Assembly: GCF_018320785.1 (NCBI RefSeq)
Contig: NC_054882.1
Location: 27,656,719-27,720,718 of the forward strand
Length of the DNA: 64,000 nt
Direction of reading: 5' to 3'
DNA from: Cheilinus undulatus
Taxonomy: Eukaryota; Chordata; Actinopteri; Labriformes; Labridae
Under the pieces are notes generated by a model, which was not told where the DNA came from, did not search any database, and saw only the letters and a program-made list of their open reading frames with translations. The position numbers and the translations under genes are program-made. Numbering within the stretch: position 1 is the stretch's first letter; each line of letters opens with the position of its first letter. Below are positions 1-10,879 of the stretch, one piece after another.

Positions 1-74
1 CAGTGCTGTGTCATTCACTCTAAATTGATCCTGAATATCCTGGAGACAATGAAATATTTGTGTTTCCACTGCAG

Positions 75-249
75 AAATATTGTAGGAAACATCTCATTCA
101 TATTGGAAAGCATGACCAGTTGCTCCACAGTAGCAATAAAAAAAGGCAAAATCAGAGGACTGGTACACAAACTGCCCGCCGAAGAACAAACCAGCATCAA
201 CATTGGAATCACATCAAAAAATATCTCCGTATGCTTTTTTGATTCAAGA
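75..249 (+). CDS. ADGRG-like receptor exon (GAIN domain, part 1)
   Basis: The acceptor tttccactgcag precedes position 75. After one split-codon base the frame reads [13 protein letters not shown], then [17 protein letters not shown] and ISVCFFDSR. This resembles the GAIN A/B region of ADGRG proteins, where a conserved VHKLP-like stretch occurs. The donor chosen is aga|gtgcca at 250, because it keeps phase 0 with the next exon. It is a weak splice site, and the true end may be a few bases away. The open frame also runs upstream to about position 25, so the left edge is not certain. Confidence 0.6.
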
Positions 250-3200
250 GTGCCACAGAGGTTTGGTTGAATAACACGAGATTTGTGATCATATTTCATT
301 GTTATTTTTAATAGATTCTGAAGGACAACAATGATTCGCAGACAGAGTTATCTCTACTGGTTCAAGTCTCAAAAGAGGCCAGTGAAATGGCAGTGAAAAG
401 GGGCGGTTCATATGTTGGACTTTTTCAAGTCCCAGAAGTCTATCAGGTAAAAATACATTCAGAAAGTATTCCATAATTTTGTCATATTACAGCCTGATTC
501 TGCAGTTGAAAAGAATCTTTTTTCATTTACATTAATGTAGACTCAGCACTCCATAACGACAAAGTGAAAACAGAATTTAAGACATTTTTGCAAATTTATA
601 AAAAAAAAAAAAAAAACCTGAAATGTCATATTGACAAAAGTATTCAGACCCTCACGTGAAAGTCTGCTTGACTTTTCATGTGTTTTACACTGAGGAGAGG
701 CTTCTGTCTAGCCACCCTGCCATAAAGCCCACATCAGTATAGTGCTGCAGTGGTGGTTGTCCTCCTGGAACTTTGTCCTATCTCCACACAGGATCTGTGG
801 AGCTCAGTCAGAGACCATCAGGTTAAAGCTCTTCTCCCCTGATTGCTCAGTTCAACCAGGTGACCAGCTCTTGAAAGAGTCCTGATTGTGCCAAACTTCT
901 TCCATTTAAGAATTATGAAGGCCACTGTGATTTTGGGAACTTTCAGTGCAGCAGAACTTTTATGTAGCCTTCCCCAGATCCATGCTTTGTAACAATCCTG
1001 TCTCTGAGCTCTGCAGACACTTCCTTTGATCTCATGGCTTGGTTTTTGCTCTGAAATGCATTGTCAACCCTGAGGCCCTCTATGGAGAGGTGTGTGACGA
1101 AGCACTGAACCTAGGCAGACGCCTTGTGTCAGGGGGGCAGTTGTTGATGAATTGATGAATTGTGAGATTAGGTTTAATCCAGGTGAGAGCAGCCTGTAAT
1201 ATTGAGGGAGCGTTCCTGATTGGATGAAGGTGGTGAAGGCAGCCATGAGGTCATGGAGAACAAGGATACTGAGATGTTGTAATGTTGATATATGTTGAAT
1301 TTATTGTGGAAAGGATTGGGCCAAACTGCTTCATTGTAAGTCTGAAAACTCCCTGCCATTGAAATGAGTGTAAAATCTCTCAAAGGGCTGGAAAACTTAA
1401 TCAAGTTTTAAAGGTTGTGTGAAAAAAAAATGATACAAAAACACTGAGTGGAACAGAAAAAAGCCTGATATGTTGGAAATATACTGAGAGTTTAATGGAG
1501 TTTCTAAGTGAATGTAGGAATAAGTTATAAAGGTTTGATTGAGGTTGAAAGGTTGGAACTTTTGTAGAAAGAATTTCATGCATTTCACTGGGCTGAATTC
1601 AGAACAAAACACTGAATATGCCTGAAATTATGAACTCTACTATGGAGAAATAAGAAGAAGGAAAAATAAAGAACTAACATGCATGAGAGTGTGAATGAAA
1701 AGTATGAGCTCAGCCTTCTATAGAGACGTTTTAACATTCCCACAAAGTACTGGTGAGTCACTGATACATTTACAAAAAGAAAGGACAAACTGCATTTGTT
1801 TAAATGCAAGTAGGACCAAATAAGCCCACAGAGTCAATATAATAAACAAAACCAACAATTCTTCTAATATAAAAACAGAGTTATGCTATGGTATTCCACT
1901 TTCAACAGGATCTTCCTGACAGCTCGTTTCTGAACAACGAGGCTGTTGAAATTGAAATGGGAGCAGAAATATCCAATCTCTCAGAGACCATCGACATTCA
2001 GTTCAGAAATGTGGACAAGGTAACAGACACAGCAGCTACAAATATAATAACAGTATGAAGTTGTAGAAACAAGAAAATAATTTTTCTGTTATTCTGGCAC
2101 AGAAAGGAAAAGTCGCTTCTTGCAGGTCCTGGAATGGCAAAGGTACTGTCAGAATTTTTGTGATACTTTATAATGGCTATACTGTTCTTACTAACCTTGC
2201 AAAACTGATGCAGGTCTTTCTTACACAGCTGAAAGACTTGTTCTTAAGCAGAAAATGCTAAACCCCGGGTCCCGGTGGGGGTTAAGCTGTACTGGAAGCC
2301 TATAAACTAAGAATTAACACGGGCAATAAAAACTGCTGGTGAGGCGAGTAGTTCAGATGTAGCAATAGCTGGAGTTTTTATCAGAATTGACGAATTTTTG
2401 TTAAAAAAAAGAGCAAAGTACCACATTGAAAGTGTTTCTTGATAGAAAATATGTTTTTACTGTTGTCCTGACCAGCTTCAGCATGAAATGGATTCAATAT
2501 CTGGCCCCACTGATACTGAACTACTATAGCAGATGCCTGTCAAGCTCACACTGTGTAGTTTACTCACCCAGTCAGCACATGCCAACTATGCTGTGCTCTG
2601 TTTGATCCATAATGAATGTGGCAGACAAAACGTTCGTCCAATCACCCTCATGGAATTTTTTCAAAGGGTCTGCCCTTCAAAAACACGGGCTTTGCATAGA
2701 CAAATATAAAATCGCCTATCCTATATCCTTGTAACGAGTTACTGGTATTCAAAGTGAGACAGCTAGCTAACAGTCATCCAGTGAGCATAAGGCAAAGTTT
2801 TCTTGACACTGGTTGAAGAATTTGACAGTCTGTGAAGCTACAAAAAAAGCACAAATTAAAAAGGTGGAATCAAAATGAAGTAATTCATTTCTGGCCTCAT
2901 CTCTAGCATTTTAAAGTCAAAGGAAAACAGTATTTACAGACAAACTGTGTCAGAGGCAACAATGTTGAAGATCATTTCTCAGGAGGAAGTAGCAGCTGCC
3001 TGATTCTAGAAAACTTAACTGGTTCAGAGAGAGATTAACTCTTTGCATGCTCACTATGTTTTGTCAAAATTGAGCAGTACTGAATATCCTTTTAAAAGAA
3101 CAGAACAGTAGCCTTCAACAAATCAAATGTGTGTCATGGCAGGACTCAGCCTTCAATCCCACCTGTCTAACTAATAATGCATGAAAAAGAGAAGCCATTA

Positions 3201-6200
3201 TTTCATAACAGTGGTGTCATCTGTCCTTTCAGGAAAAGATCCCATATGGATTAAAGATGGCTGCTACACAAATGAGACAAATGACACCGTCACATGCCAG
3301 TGCTCTCATCTGACATTTTTTGCAGTACTATTGGTAAGACAAACATGCTACAGCTAATTTGACTTGAGTTCATCTGTTATTTCTATGAAGGCCCAAGGAG
3401 GACATGCATCCACACTTCTTTTTATTAATATGGTAGCACTTTATTTAAGTGGGCCCTTATTATCTAGTAACATTGTGAAAATAAGTGTAATTATCTGGTA
3501 ATTTCTCAAGAATAAAGTGCTAAATTACCTTGTAATAAGCTGTCATTTTACAATGTAGTTACTTGCAAATATGGTAGCATTAAGGAAGTATTTTCCTGGT
3601 TAAATAAAGTGATTGTGTGTTAATTTTTAAGTAATTTCTTACAAAATGGTGGCAATTCTCTAGTAATATGGTGATATTTTACCCGACCCTTACCCTAACC
3701 CCTAAGTTAACCCTCTAACCTTAACCCTAACTCTAGAAGTTACTTGAAAATATTTCAGGAAGGACTCACTTTAATTTAGTGGGTGAAAAGAAAAGAAACA
3801 TTCCTTGGAGTTAACTTATCAAGAAAAATTCAGATTTTTTTTTTTTTTAATTACATGATATTAGAAATTTCATGCCATTTCTTGGTATAACTAGATAATT
3901 ACCACTTATTACTATCAAATTATAAGATAATTAGGGCCTACTAAAATAAAGTAGTACAATTTCTGTTTGTGATTATTTTCTCATTTTTTAAGTATAATTT
4001 GGTTGTTTTCTCAAGGCCTCAGCTCATCTATCTTGTTATCTTGGGATAACAGTGCTGGTTGTACCATGCTAACAAAAATGTTTCAATTATTTTTCAAGAC
4101 ATCAACTCATCATTACAAGAAAGCCAGCATTATAATCTTGAGATAGCATAAATAAGTTGAGATTTTGAGAAATCCACTCATGGTCACAGGAAAACTGAGT
4201 AAATAAAATATGAGCATAAACATTTACTCTGAGCTTTCACAAAATTCACACAAAATCTAACATATATTTCTTTTCAATATTTCTTTTTTATTTCTACTAA
4301 TCAGTCTCCTCCACCGAGAAACATCAGCATTTCAGATCTAAGGTCTCTTACTTACATCACATCCATCGGATGCGGCCTGTCGTTGTTTTTCTTGGTGGTG
4401 GCCATCATTATGCACTGTCTCATCAGGTGAAAAATTACATGCTATTTTGTACTTTGACTTTGAACCATGACAACTTTTTCTAATACCAGACTATACCACT
4501 CCACAGGAAGAGGAAAGCAAGCCAAGCTACTCACATCCTCATAAACCTCTTCGTAGCCATGTTCACCCTCAACCTGTCCTTCCTCACAAATGAAAAAATT
4601 GCAAATTTAGGGAACTTTGGCGTATGTGTGGCAATCGCAGCGTTGCTGCACTACACTATGCTGGCAACATTTAGTTGGTTTTTAGTGGAAGCTCTGCACT
4701 TCTACTTTACTTTGCTGAAGCTTCCATCTACTATCAAACATTACATGAAGAAGATTTGCATCATGGGATGGGGTAAGCAAACTGAAGTTCACTAATTTCA
4801 TACTCTCATGACAAAAATATGTATATTTGTAATTTTCTTTCCTCTCAGCCACACCAGCTATTGTTGTGATTCCTCTTCTGGCCTTGAAGAAATACAATTA
4901 CTTGGACATTTCTGCTGACGACGGGACTAAGGCAACCATGTAAGAACCTGTTATTTTCTAAAAGGTTTGTAGAAAATAACAGAAAATCCAAATGAATTGT
5001 TATTTCTGCTGTTGATTTTCAGGTGTTGGATCTCTGATGCTAGTATCCACCAGGGAGTGAACATTGGCTATTATGCTGTAGTGTTCATCTTCACCCTCAG
5101 CATATTCATCCTAACTGTGCGACAGTTTTCTTTCCTCAAGCCCCCTCAAGTGAAAACTTGGGAAGGCAGCTCCATTAGGTCAAACTCCTTCTCTATCCTG
5201 GGCCTGTTCCTGCTACTTGGCCTCACCTGGGCCTTTGCTTTCTTCAGCTATGGACCTCTGCTTATAGTCTCGTACTACATCTTCACCATCCTCAACTCCT
5301 TTCAAGGTACAAAATCCAAACTAATGCACTCACAATGGTCTAAATTACGTAGTGTTGAGGAGCAGTGACACCAAATCCACATTTTAAAAAGTTAACTAAG
5401 TTTATTTTTTTAAATACTCAAATTCAGAAGGTGCAAAAGCCTAATCATACATCCATATACATTTTATTTGATCTTAAATGATCTTCATTGTCATGTTGGG
5501 ACGTGAACCTTCAGCCCAGTCTGAGGTCCTCAATGCTACAGAATAGGTTTTCTTTGAGGATATGTCTGTACTTCACTCCATCCAGCTTTCCATCAACCCT
5601 GACCAGTCTCCAAGTCCCTGCTGCTGAAAAACACCCCCTCAGCATGATGCTGCCACCACCATGTTTCACTGTTGGGATGGTATTGGGCAGGTGATGACAA
5701 TGCCTGGTATCCTCCAGACATTACATTTAGAGTCAAGGACACCCAGTTCAGTCTTTGTTTCATTAGATAGAGTAGGGGTTAGTGCTGTTGCCGCACAGCA
5801 AGAATGTTGCTGGTTCGAATGCCGGTTGGGGCCGTTCTTTGTAGTTTGCATGTTCTTCGTGTGCATATGTGGGTTCTGCCTGGGCACTCTGGCTTCCTTC
5901 AACCGACCAAAAGCATATTTGTTAGGTGAACTGGTGACTCTAGATTAGCCGTAGGTGTAACTGTGCCTGGTTGTTAGTTCGATATGTCAGCCCTAGGATT
6001 GACTGAGGGGGGGGTTGCTTGCTTTTGTAGTGGTGATTTAAGATGTCTGACAGTTTGTAAGGGAAAAAATACCCCAAAGTTCAAAGTTGAGGATTCTGCT
6101 TGTGGCTCTGTTTTCACTGTTGGGAGTGTGTGTAGAGTCGTAAGACCAAAATGTTGGTCAGGCCGTAGTTGGGTCCTTGTCAGCCGTCACCACATGACAT

Positions 6201-7223
6201 ACGATCCAAGAGAAAGACTGTGCGACATCCAAGTAAGAATTCGTGTCTGAGTCAGATGAAATTCTCACACTGTACACCTGGCTTAGGCATGCCTCCCTAT
6301 TTGCTGTTGCAGAGCAATGCAAGCTGTTGCCAGTTTCAACTCATCCAGTAGCAAATCTATGGTCTGTACTGAGCCTAGGATCCCCTTCAGAAGAAATTAA
6401 TACGTCTCATCTCTTAAACTGTTGAGAACTAAAGATAAAGACTCAAGTCAACTCATTATAATGGGAGAAAAAAAACTAGAGCTACTGTCTGGCTCTTACA
6501 TACCTCCTTAAAGTTTCCAATTGCCAAACAGTGAAAGTGCAGAGGATGGTCCAAGTAGTACTAATATTATAAGCAAGGGCTGGCCATAAGTCATTAAGAA
6601 ATTTACTTTAGACCTCTGAAATCTAACCAGATCCTCTTTGAATGAGAGTGAACACATGAACACTTACAAATTCCTCATAGCATTCATAAGATAGTATGTT
6701 GACAGGCTTGAGTCAGGACAAAAATTTGTGTAAAGTTTGAAGAAAATCCCAAAGAGGAAAGGTAAAGCAAGGAATGACCACGAGCCCCAATGACCTTAAC
6801 CTTTAACCTAGGACTTTTAAACAGTTCATCCTTGGGTCAGCGTCAACATTTGGGCAAAGTCAGAAGGAAATCTGTAAAAGCCTTTAGATGGCCTCAAACG
6901 CCGGATGGACAACCCAGTAATGCCTCTGGACTAATAGATCGTCAGCACTGAGACATCAATGCTCTAGGATAATGAGATAAAGATTTTGGGAAACATCCAA
7001 CATATACTCTTTATCATGGAAAAACTAAGTAAAATCAAATATGTCCTCTTTGAGCTTCCATAATGTGTATCTTTGCTGGAATATCTCTACTTTTTCAGGC
7101 TTCTTTCTGTTCATCTACTATTGCTACTCCAGTAAAGCCATTGGAGGGAACAGCAGTGCCACAGCCACCAGCAGCAGCAGCACGGCTACATCCAACACAG
7201 CCATCCCCTCTCTGTATCAGTGA
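75..7223 (+). CDS. Adhesion GPCR, ADGRG (GPR56-like) group, 3' part of a multi-exon gene
   Basis: Cell-surface receptor with an autoproteolytic GAIN domain and a seven-helix membrane domain. In this family the segment after the cleavage site acts as a tethered agonist. I join ten exons with consistent phases: 75-249, 315-446, 1909-2019, 2103-2142, 3233-3333, 4305-4426, 4507-4772, 4849-4939, 5023-5306 and 7099-7223. Visible marks are a GAIN strand segment [10 protein letters not shown], the GPS pattern C-W-C-C-x-C-S-HL/T with the tethered peptide TFFAVLL, TM2-TM3 ending in [11 protein letters not shown], the extracellular loop 2 motif [13 protein letters not shown] in TM6, and [13 protein letters not shown] in TM7. 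This order and the SFQG-F-FI ending resemble ADGRG1/3/5-type receptors; the exact paralogue is unresolved. The tail is short and Ser/Thr-rich and stops at TGA 7221-7223. The start codon and the N-terminal ectodomain lie left of the window. The donor of the first exon is weak and its boundary is uncertain. Confidence 0.88.
315..446 (+). CDS. ADGRG-like receptor exon (GAIN domain, part 2)
   Basis: Bounded by tttttaatag and the donor cag|gtaaaa. It encodes 44 codons including [14 protein letters not shown] and ends [10 protein letters not shown], in phase 0 at both ends. It continues directly into the next exon at 1909, giving a typical GAIN core order. Confidence 0.8.
477..1100 (-). mobile_element. 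Tc1-like DNA transposon relic, internally deleted
   Basis: It lies in the receptor intron 447-1908. Read on the minus strand it contains the typical fish Tc1-like 5' half: the start of the transposase gene with text such as AGGATTG, AAATGGAAGAAGTTTGG, GAGCTGGTCACCTGG and AGGACAACCACCACTGCAGC. At the other side are the 3' end phrases gggtctgaatacttttg, the poly-A run at 600-616 and tttgtcgttatgg. The central catalytic part is missing. It encodes nothing intact. The family call comes from recognising these phrases; edges are approximate. Confidence 0.7.
1101..1908. other. Receptor intron sequence, no feature recognised
   Basis: A/T-rich intron between the Tc1 relic and the exon at 1909. Short frames on the minus strand have no recognisable domain and no coding-like composition. 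It ends with a normal branch and acceptor region. Confidence 0.5.
1909..2019 (+). CDS. ADGRG-like receptor exon (GAIN domain, part 3)
   Basis: The acceptor ttcaacag is followed by 37 codons ([18 protein letters not shown], then [14 protein letters not shown]) and the donor aag|gtaaca. The pattern NNE-V-IEMG-I-NLS-I-I-F is diagnostic of the GAIN beta-sandwich just before the GPS in this receptor group. Confidence 0.88.
2103..2142 (+). CDS. ADGRG-like receptor exon (first GPS cysteine and tryptophan)
   Basis: A 40-bp mini-exon between ctggcacag and aag|gtactg. It reads [13 protein letters not shown] and leaves one base for the next exon. It supplies the first Cys and the Trp of the GPS motif, so the cleavage motif is split between two exons. 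The phase fits both neighbours. Confidence 0.82.
3233..3333 (+). CDS. ADGRG-like receptor exon (GPS cleavage site and tethered agonist)
   Basis: The acceptor gtcctttcag is followed by [14 protein letters not shown], then [16 protein letters not shown], with donor ttg|gtaaga. The motif CxCSHLT is the GPS; autoproteolysis would fall between Leu and Thr and expose TFFAVLL as the tethered agonist. All expected GPS cysteines are present, so cleavage competence looks intact. Confidence 0.92.
3431..3957. mobile_element. MITE-like element with inverted ends in a receptor intron
   Basis: The left end ggtagcactttatttaagtg and the right end ctactaaaataaagtagtac are imperfect inverted repeats about 30 bp long, and both adjoin a gggccc/agggcc core. 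The body has no coding frame. It contains a short (CCCTAA)-like stretch at about 3680-3732 and a poly-T run at 3836-3848. No clean target duplication was found. Class unassigned. Confidence 0.55.
4305..4426 (+). CDS. ADGRG-like receptor exon (TM1)
   Basis: Runs from acceptor actaatcag to donor cag|gtgaaa. It encodes [18 protein letters not shown], then a hydrophobic helix [19 protein letters not shown]. The exon ends within an Arg codon that is completed by the next exon. Confidence 0.92.
4507..4772 (+). CDS. ADGRG-like receptor exon (TM2, TM3, intracellular loop 2)
   Basis: The acceptor ctccacag precedes [19 protein letters not shown] (TM2). [20 protein letters not shown] follows (extracellular Cys and TM3), then [12 protein letters not shown] and KKICIMGWG leading into TM4; the donor is g|gtaagc. 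The TM3 pattern LLHY-LATFSW is the usual adhesion-GPCR signature. Confidence 0.93.
4849..4939 (+). CDS. ADGRG-like receptor exon (TM4, start of extracellular loop 2)
   Basis: The acceptor tcctctcag leads to 91 bp reading [18 protein letters not shown], then [12 protein letters not shown]; donor at|gtaaga. It forms TM4 and the start of loop 2. The Met codon spanning the next junction precedes the conserved CWI. Confidence 0.88.
5023..5306 (+). CDS. ADGRG-like receptor exon (loop 2, TM5, TM6, start of TM7)
   Basis: The acceptor gattttcag precedes [17 protein letters not shown]5 [16 protein letters not shown], the loop [14 protein letters not shown]6 [17 protein letters not shown] and the beginning of TM7 [13 protein letters not shown]; donor g|gtacaa. 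The loop-2 Cys pairs with the TM3 Cys in the family. Confidence 0.93.
5480..5760 (-). mobile_element. Tc1-like transposase fragment
   Basis: Minus-strand reading gives the Tc1 phrase ACAGTGAAACATGGTGGTGG and CAGCATCATGCTGAGG, followed by the segment ending in CAGACTGGGCTGAAGG. This is the middle of a fish Tc1-like transposase. It is truncated at both ends and interrupted. It lies in the last receptor intron, directly left of a SINE. Confidence 0.72.
5764..6005 (+). mobile_element. tRNA-derived SINE (V-SINE/DANA-Mermaid-like), truncated
   Basis: It starts with a degenerate tRNA-like head: gttagtgctgttgccgcacagcaag, followed by the B-box-like ggttcgaatgccgg. The central part (gtagtttgcatgttct, gtgggttctgcctgggcactc, ttaggtgaactggtgactct) is the conserved core known from fish V-SINEs. 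The 3' part fades near tcagccctaggattgactg. No poly-A or target duplication is clear. It sits in the receptor's last intron in sense orientation. Confidence 0.72.
6006..7098. other. Remainder of the last receptor intron, nothing recognised
   Basis: Ordinary A/T-rich intron sequence ending in the polypyrimidine tract and acceptor at 7091-7098. The short open frames here show no domain. Confidence 0.5.
7099..7223 (+). CDS. ADGRG-like receptor last exon (end of TM7, cytoplasmic tail, stop)
   Basis: The acceptor tactttttcag is followed by [17 protein letters not shown] low-complexity Ser/Thr/Ala tail follows and ends in IPSLYQ and TGA. The [10 protein letters not shown] junction across a roughly 1.8-kb intron matches the conserved end of TM7. 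The tail is short, about 30 residues. Confidence 0.88.
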
Positions 7224-8590
7224 TGCTCCATGGACAGGAAGTTCTCTGTAACTGACACAAGAGGGCAGCATTTCCTTTACTTAGCCAAGTAGATCTCTCA
7301 TCCTTGTAGTCTCTCCAGCTTTGTGTTTCTTACTGAATGACTACCCTGACCTGATGCGGCTAATCTGGATTACCTTCATTGAGAAAATTTCTCAGGCGCT
7401 GGCTGACAGAGGCGATGGCGTAATCTCCTGGAAGTCATTTGCGTGGATGACTCTGCGTCTTTACAGCAGCCCTGTCTGAGTCACTGTGAAACATGCAGAG
7501 AAGATTATGATTCACTCAGGTTAAATTACAGAGCCAGTAAATTAAAGCTTCGTCATGCATTGGAATGCAGAGTGTAGATGTTTAAGATGTGAAATATTTC
7601 CTCTTTATGACTGATGTGGCCGTCATGTGGAGCGATGATGGCAAAGAGCAGAAAAAACAAGGTGAAGGGAAGTCATGTCTTTCTTATATTTTAGAGCGTT
7701 GGGATCTGAGCTCGGCAGCGAGCGCTTTGCGTGCCTGCAGATAATTATTGTGTGCCTAGAGAGAGCCGTATCCACTGTGAGGGGAGCCTTAAACAGCTAA
7801 CAAGAAATGAGCTCATGGCTACCTATAGTGATAGGAGGCCTCAGGCTCTACTGTTATGTTGCAACAATTGTCTGCAATATGACTGTATTTTCAACTAGCA
7901 TTTATAGCTTCTAAAAGGTACATAAAGATGATATTTTAAAGTTTTTTCTTCATATAAGCTCCAGTTAAAATTTAGTAGGCTACTTAAGACTCTTTAATGT
8001 GACTACAGGCTGTTAATATGATTAAATCTTAATTATACATGACTTTAAGACAGTTTTCAAACATTTTTCCCAAGGTGCACCTGAGATCAAGCCAGAATCT
8101 CAAGGCCCACCTTATTCATATATAACCAAAAAGAACATCTTTAACACGTGTTACTGAATCTTTAGTTGTAGCAATATTATATGGTTGTACAAATTCCCAC
8201 AGCACTCCTAGACTCGCAAGGGAATCACATCTGCCTTATACAACTGTATATTTTTTAAAATACATTTTACTTCTGTTTATTGTGAAATGCTTCTTTGTAA
8301 TTTACAGTATGATACATTTTTCACTTTTATTCATTAATTTGTATATCTTTGGTTTAAGATCTTATGGATACAATATTGTTAAGATGAGGCTTGAGGAGGG
8401 TTTATTCAGGCATTGCAGCAATGCAAAGACAAGAAAGAGGGAGCAAATAAGAGGAAATCTTCTGCACGGAGGGATTGGCAGCCTGTTGAAGCAAGCCACA
8501 ATTTTCTTATGTGTTGTTATCAGTGTATCAATTACATGTATTTCTTATGTATTGCATTATGCATGTTTTACAGTAAATAAACACTTCTAA
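7224..8590 (+). other. Probable 3' UTR of the ADGRG-like receptor
   Basis: The sequence after the stop codon has no further splice-compatible coding. A canonical AATAAA lies at 8576-8581 after an A/T-rich stretch, and an ATTAAA-like signal lies near 7540. The transcript end is therefore either about 7.56 kb or about 8.6 kb. The sequence alone does not decide. Confidence 0.4.
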
Positions 8591-9414
8591 CAGGTTTAAT
8601 TTTAAAAATTTGCCTTCTCTTTAAAGAACTCATGGTATGATACAGTTCCATAAGTGACAAACTCATAGTACAATTATGGTACATAATATTTTAAGACAGT
8701 ACTACACCATGAAGAGTCCTCTTCAAGAACTAGAAAGATGAAAAAGTTATGTTTTAATTCATTAAACTAAAAACACAAACAAAGCTATGTGTTCTTTACT
8801 TGCAGTGTGAATTTCAGGGTAACTCGATATGATCCAATACTATGTTGAAATGGTTCCAACCTTTGTTCCTGTATTTCAGGCCAATATCTGGCTTAATACG
8901 TGTAGTCTGAGCTGACCTTAAGGTATGCAGGATGAGCAGAAGACCTGTGAACTGAATGGAGGTGCGTGATGATTGATCAGCTGATCACCAGAGCGGAGAG
9001 CGACTAAGAATGGAAGAAGGTGTATATATGAATGAGTGGTGACCAGTGAATGAGTAGAAGCAGTCTTCCTGCTTGAACTTCTACTGAGCTTCATTACAAC
9101 CTTTTTTGCATTGAGTGATGCATTACAGAGAGTAAAAATGATGTGTCTTTTCAACTGACTGGTATCAAAGACCTCTAAAGAGAATGAGAGCAGAATTAAT
9201 GTGGCTTCTGAACAGATTAAATCTTAATACTTTGTGTGCGTTACAAAATCTCCTGGTTTAAAGGTCGCATTCTTTACCTGGGGCAAAGACTGCAGGGTAA
9301 CTCTATATGATGAAATATTATATTAAAGAATAACCAATATGATACCTGATAAGATGCATGATACAACAAGACAAATGATGGCACTATGCTAGAATTCCTT
9401 CCCAAGAATTAGAG
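8591..9414. other. Intergenic, nothing recognised
   Basis: A/T-rich sequence without recognisable coding, RNA gene or clear repeat boundary. Confidence 0.45.
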
Positions 9415-9860
9415 ATTTGACAGCCAAGCATATGGACTTATGTTAGCCAAAAGTTCAAACAGACCACGGTGAGAGCCATTACCCACAAATGGAGAAAACT
9501 TGGAACAGTAATGAACCTCCCCAGGAGTGGCCGGCCTACCAAAATTACTCCAAGAGCGCATTTACAACTCATCCAGGAGGTCACAAAATAATCCAGAACA
9601 TCAAAAGACCTACAGGCTTCACTTGACTCAGATGAGGTCAGTTTTCATGATTCAATGATAAGAAAAAGACTGGGTATAAAAGGCATCCACGCGAGACTTC
9701 CAAGGCCAAAGTTACTGCAAACCAAAATGACAAAAGAGACATAAAAAGAGAAAAGCTGAACTTTGAGGAATCTGACATAAAAGTAATATAGCATTTCATA
9801 AAAGAACATTATGCCAACAGTCAAACATGGCGGTGGCAATGTGGTCTTGTTTCTTGATTC
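9415..9860 (+). mobile_element. Tc1-like transposase relic (N-terminal and middle part)
   Basis: The plus strand reads a decayed transposase: ITHKWRKLGTV, then NLPRSGRPTKITPRAH and RKRLGIKGIHARLPR, and, after frame shifts and stops, a NSQTWRW segment from the catalytic core. The helix-turn-helix part (PRSGRP AT-hook-like motif) is the best preserved. Several in-frame stops make it non-functional. The same family recurs at 18735-18960 and 29770-30550. Confidence 0.75.
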
Positions 9861-10879
9861 AGCATCTTAGCAGAAAATCAGCTGACTCTCAAACAAAAGT
9901 GTAATTCCACTTATGGTACTGACCTAACACTGCCAGCAGAAATAAAGTAAAAGATGGTTTAATATATCCAGACTCCAGGGTAAGCTTTCCTTTTGCAGCA
10001 GTCTGAGTGTATAGAGTTGGGGAGGGACGTACAGAGAGCCAAGTCAGTTTATTTATCTATGACTGATTAATCTTCTAAATGACCACAGCGTGCCAGCCAA
10101 AAACTGGGGTAATTACTGCCATATACATCAGATCTGTGTGGCCCCCAAAAAGGCCATTCATCCAGAGCACAGCAGGTCTCTGTGATGTACCTGTATGTGT
10201 CTGTATATTAACACTACACGGGTTAACCACAGCAGAGTCTTCATGTGAGATTAGCATGTAAACAGTGATTACATATCACAGCACTGTGGTAAATGACAGC
10301 TCTGTAAAAGAAGTCCTACAGCATATGGACTTATTTTAGCGGAAGATCAACAAAACTGCTTTTTATTCATTAATATATAAACTCGAAAATCAACAAAGCT
10401 TCCCACACACTGATTATGATTTGAAGTGTGGTTTTACTGCTTTTCTATAAAAACATAAATCCAGACATCTCTAAGAAAAGAAAGTAAAAGAAGCCCTCAT
10501 GTTGACACTTCTGGGAAAATTTCAATAAGTGCGCCAATCTAAATCATTTCAAACTGGGTGAAGAGTGAAGAATGTTCAGTTTTCACGTTATCCCATAAAA
10601 CTGTCTGTTAAGAGATTGAAAATGTGGCCGCCAGAGTGAAATTTAAACATGAGTAGAAGTACTTCTTCTGAAGAGAAAACTGAGAAAACATTTAATTGCT
10701 ATCAGCCTGAGACCATGTGCACAGTAGTGGCTTGGAGAAGCACCAAACGTTGGAATGAAGCCTTGGATTTTGTAAGACAGCACAAAACACTCAGTACTTT
10801 TACATAACATTTTTAAAAGTGCCTTTATTGTGTTATTCCCAAGAAAATTGGACTGGGTCAATAAATAAGTGCCTTGGAA
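9861..10879. other. Intergenic, nothing recognised
   Basis: No gene or clear repeat is seen. Complementary short frames at about 10075-10260 are a coincidence of base composition. Confidence 0.45.
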
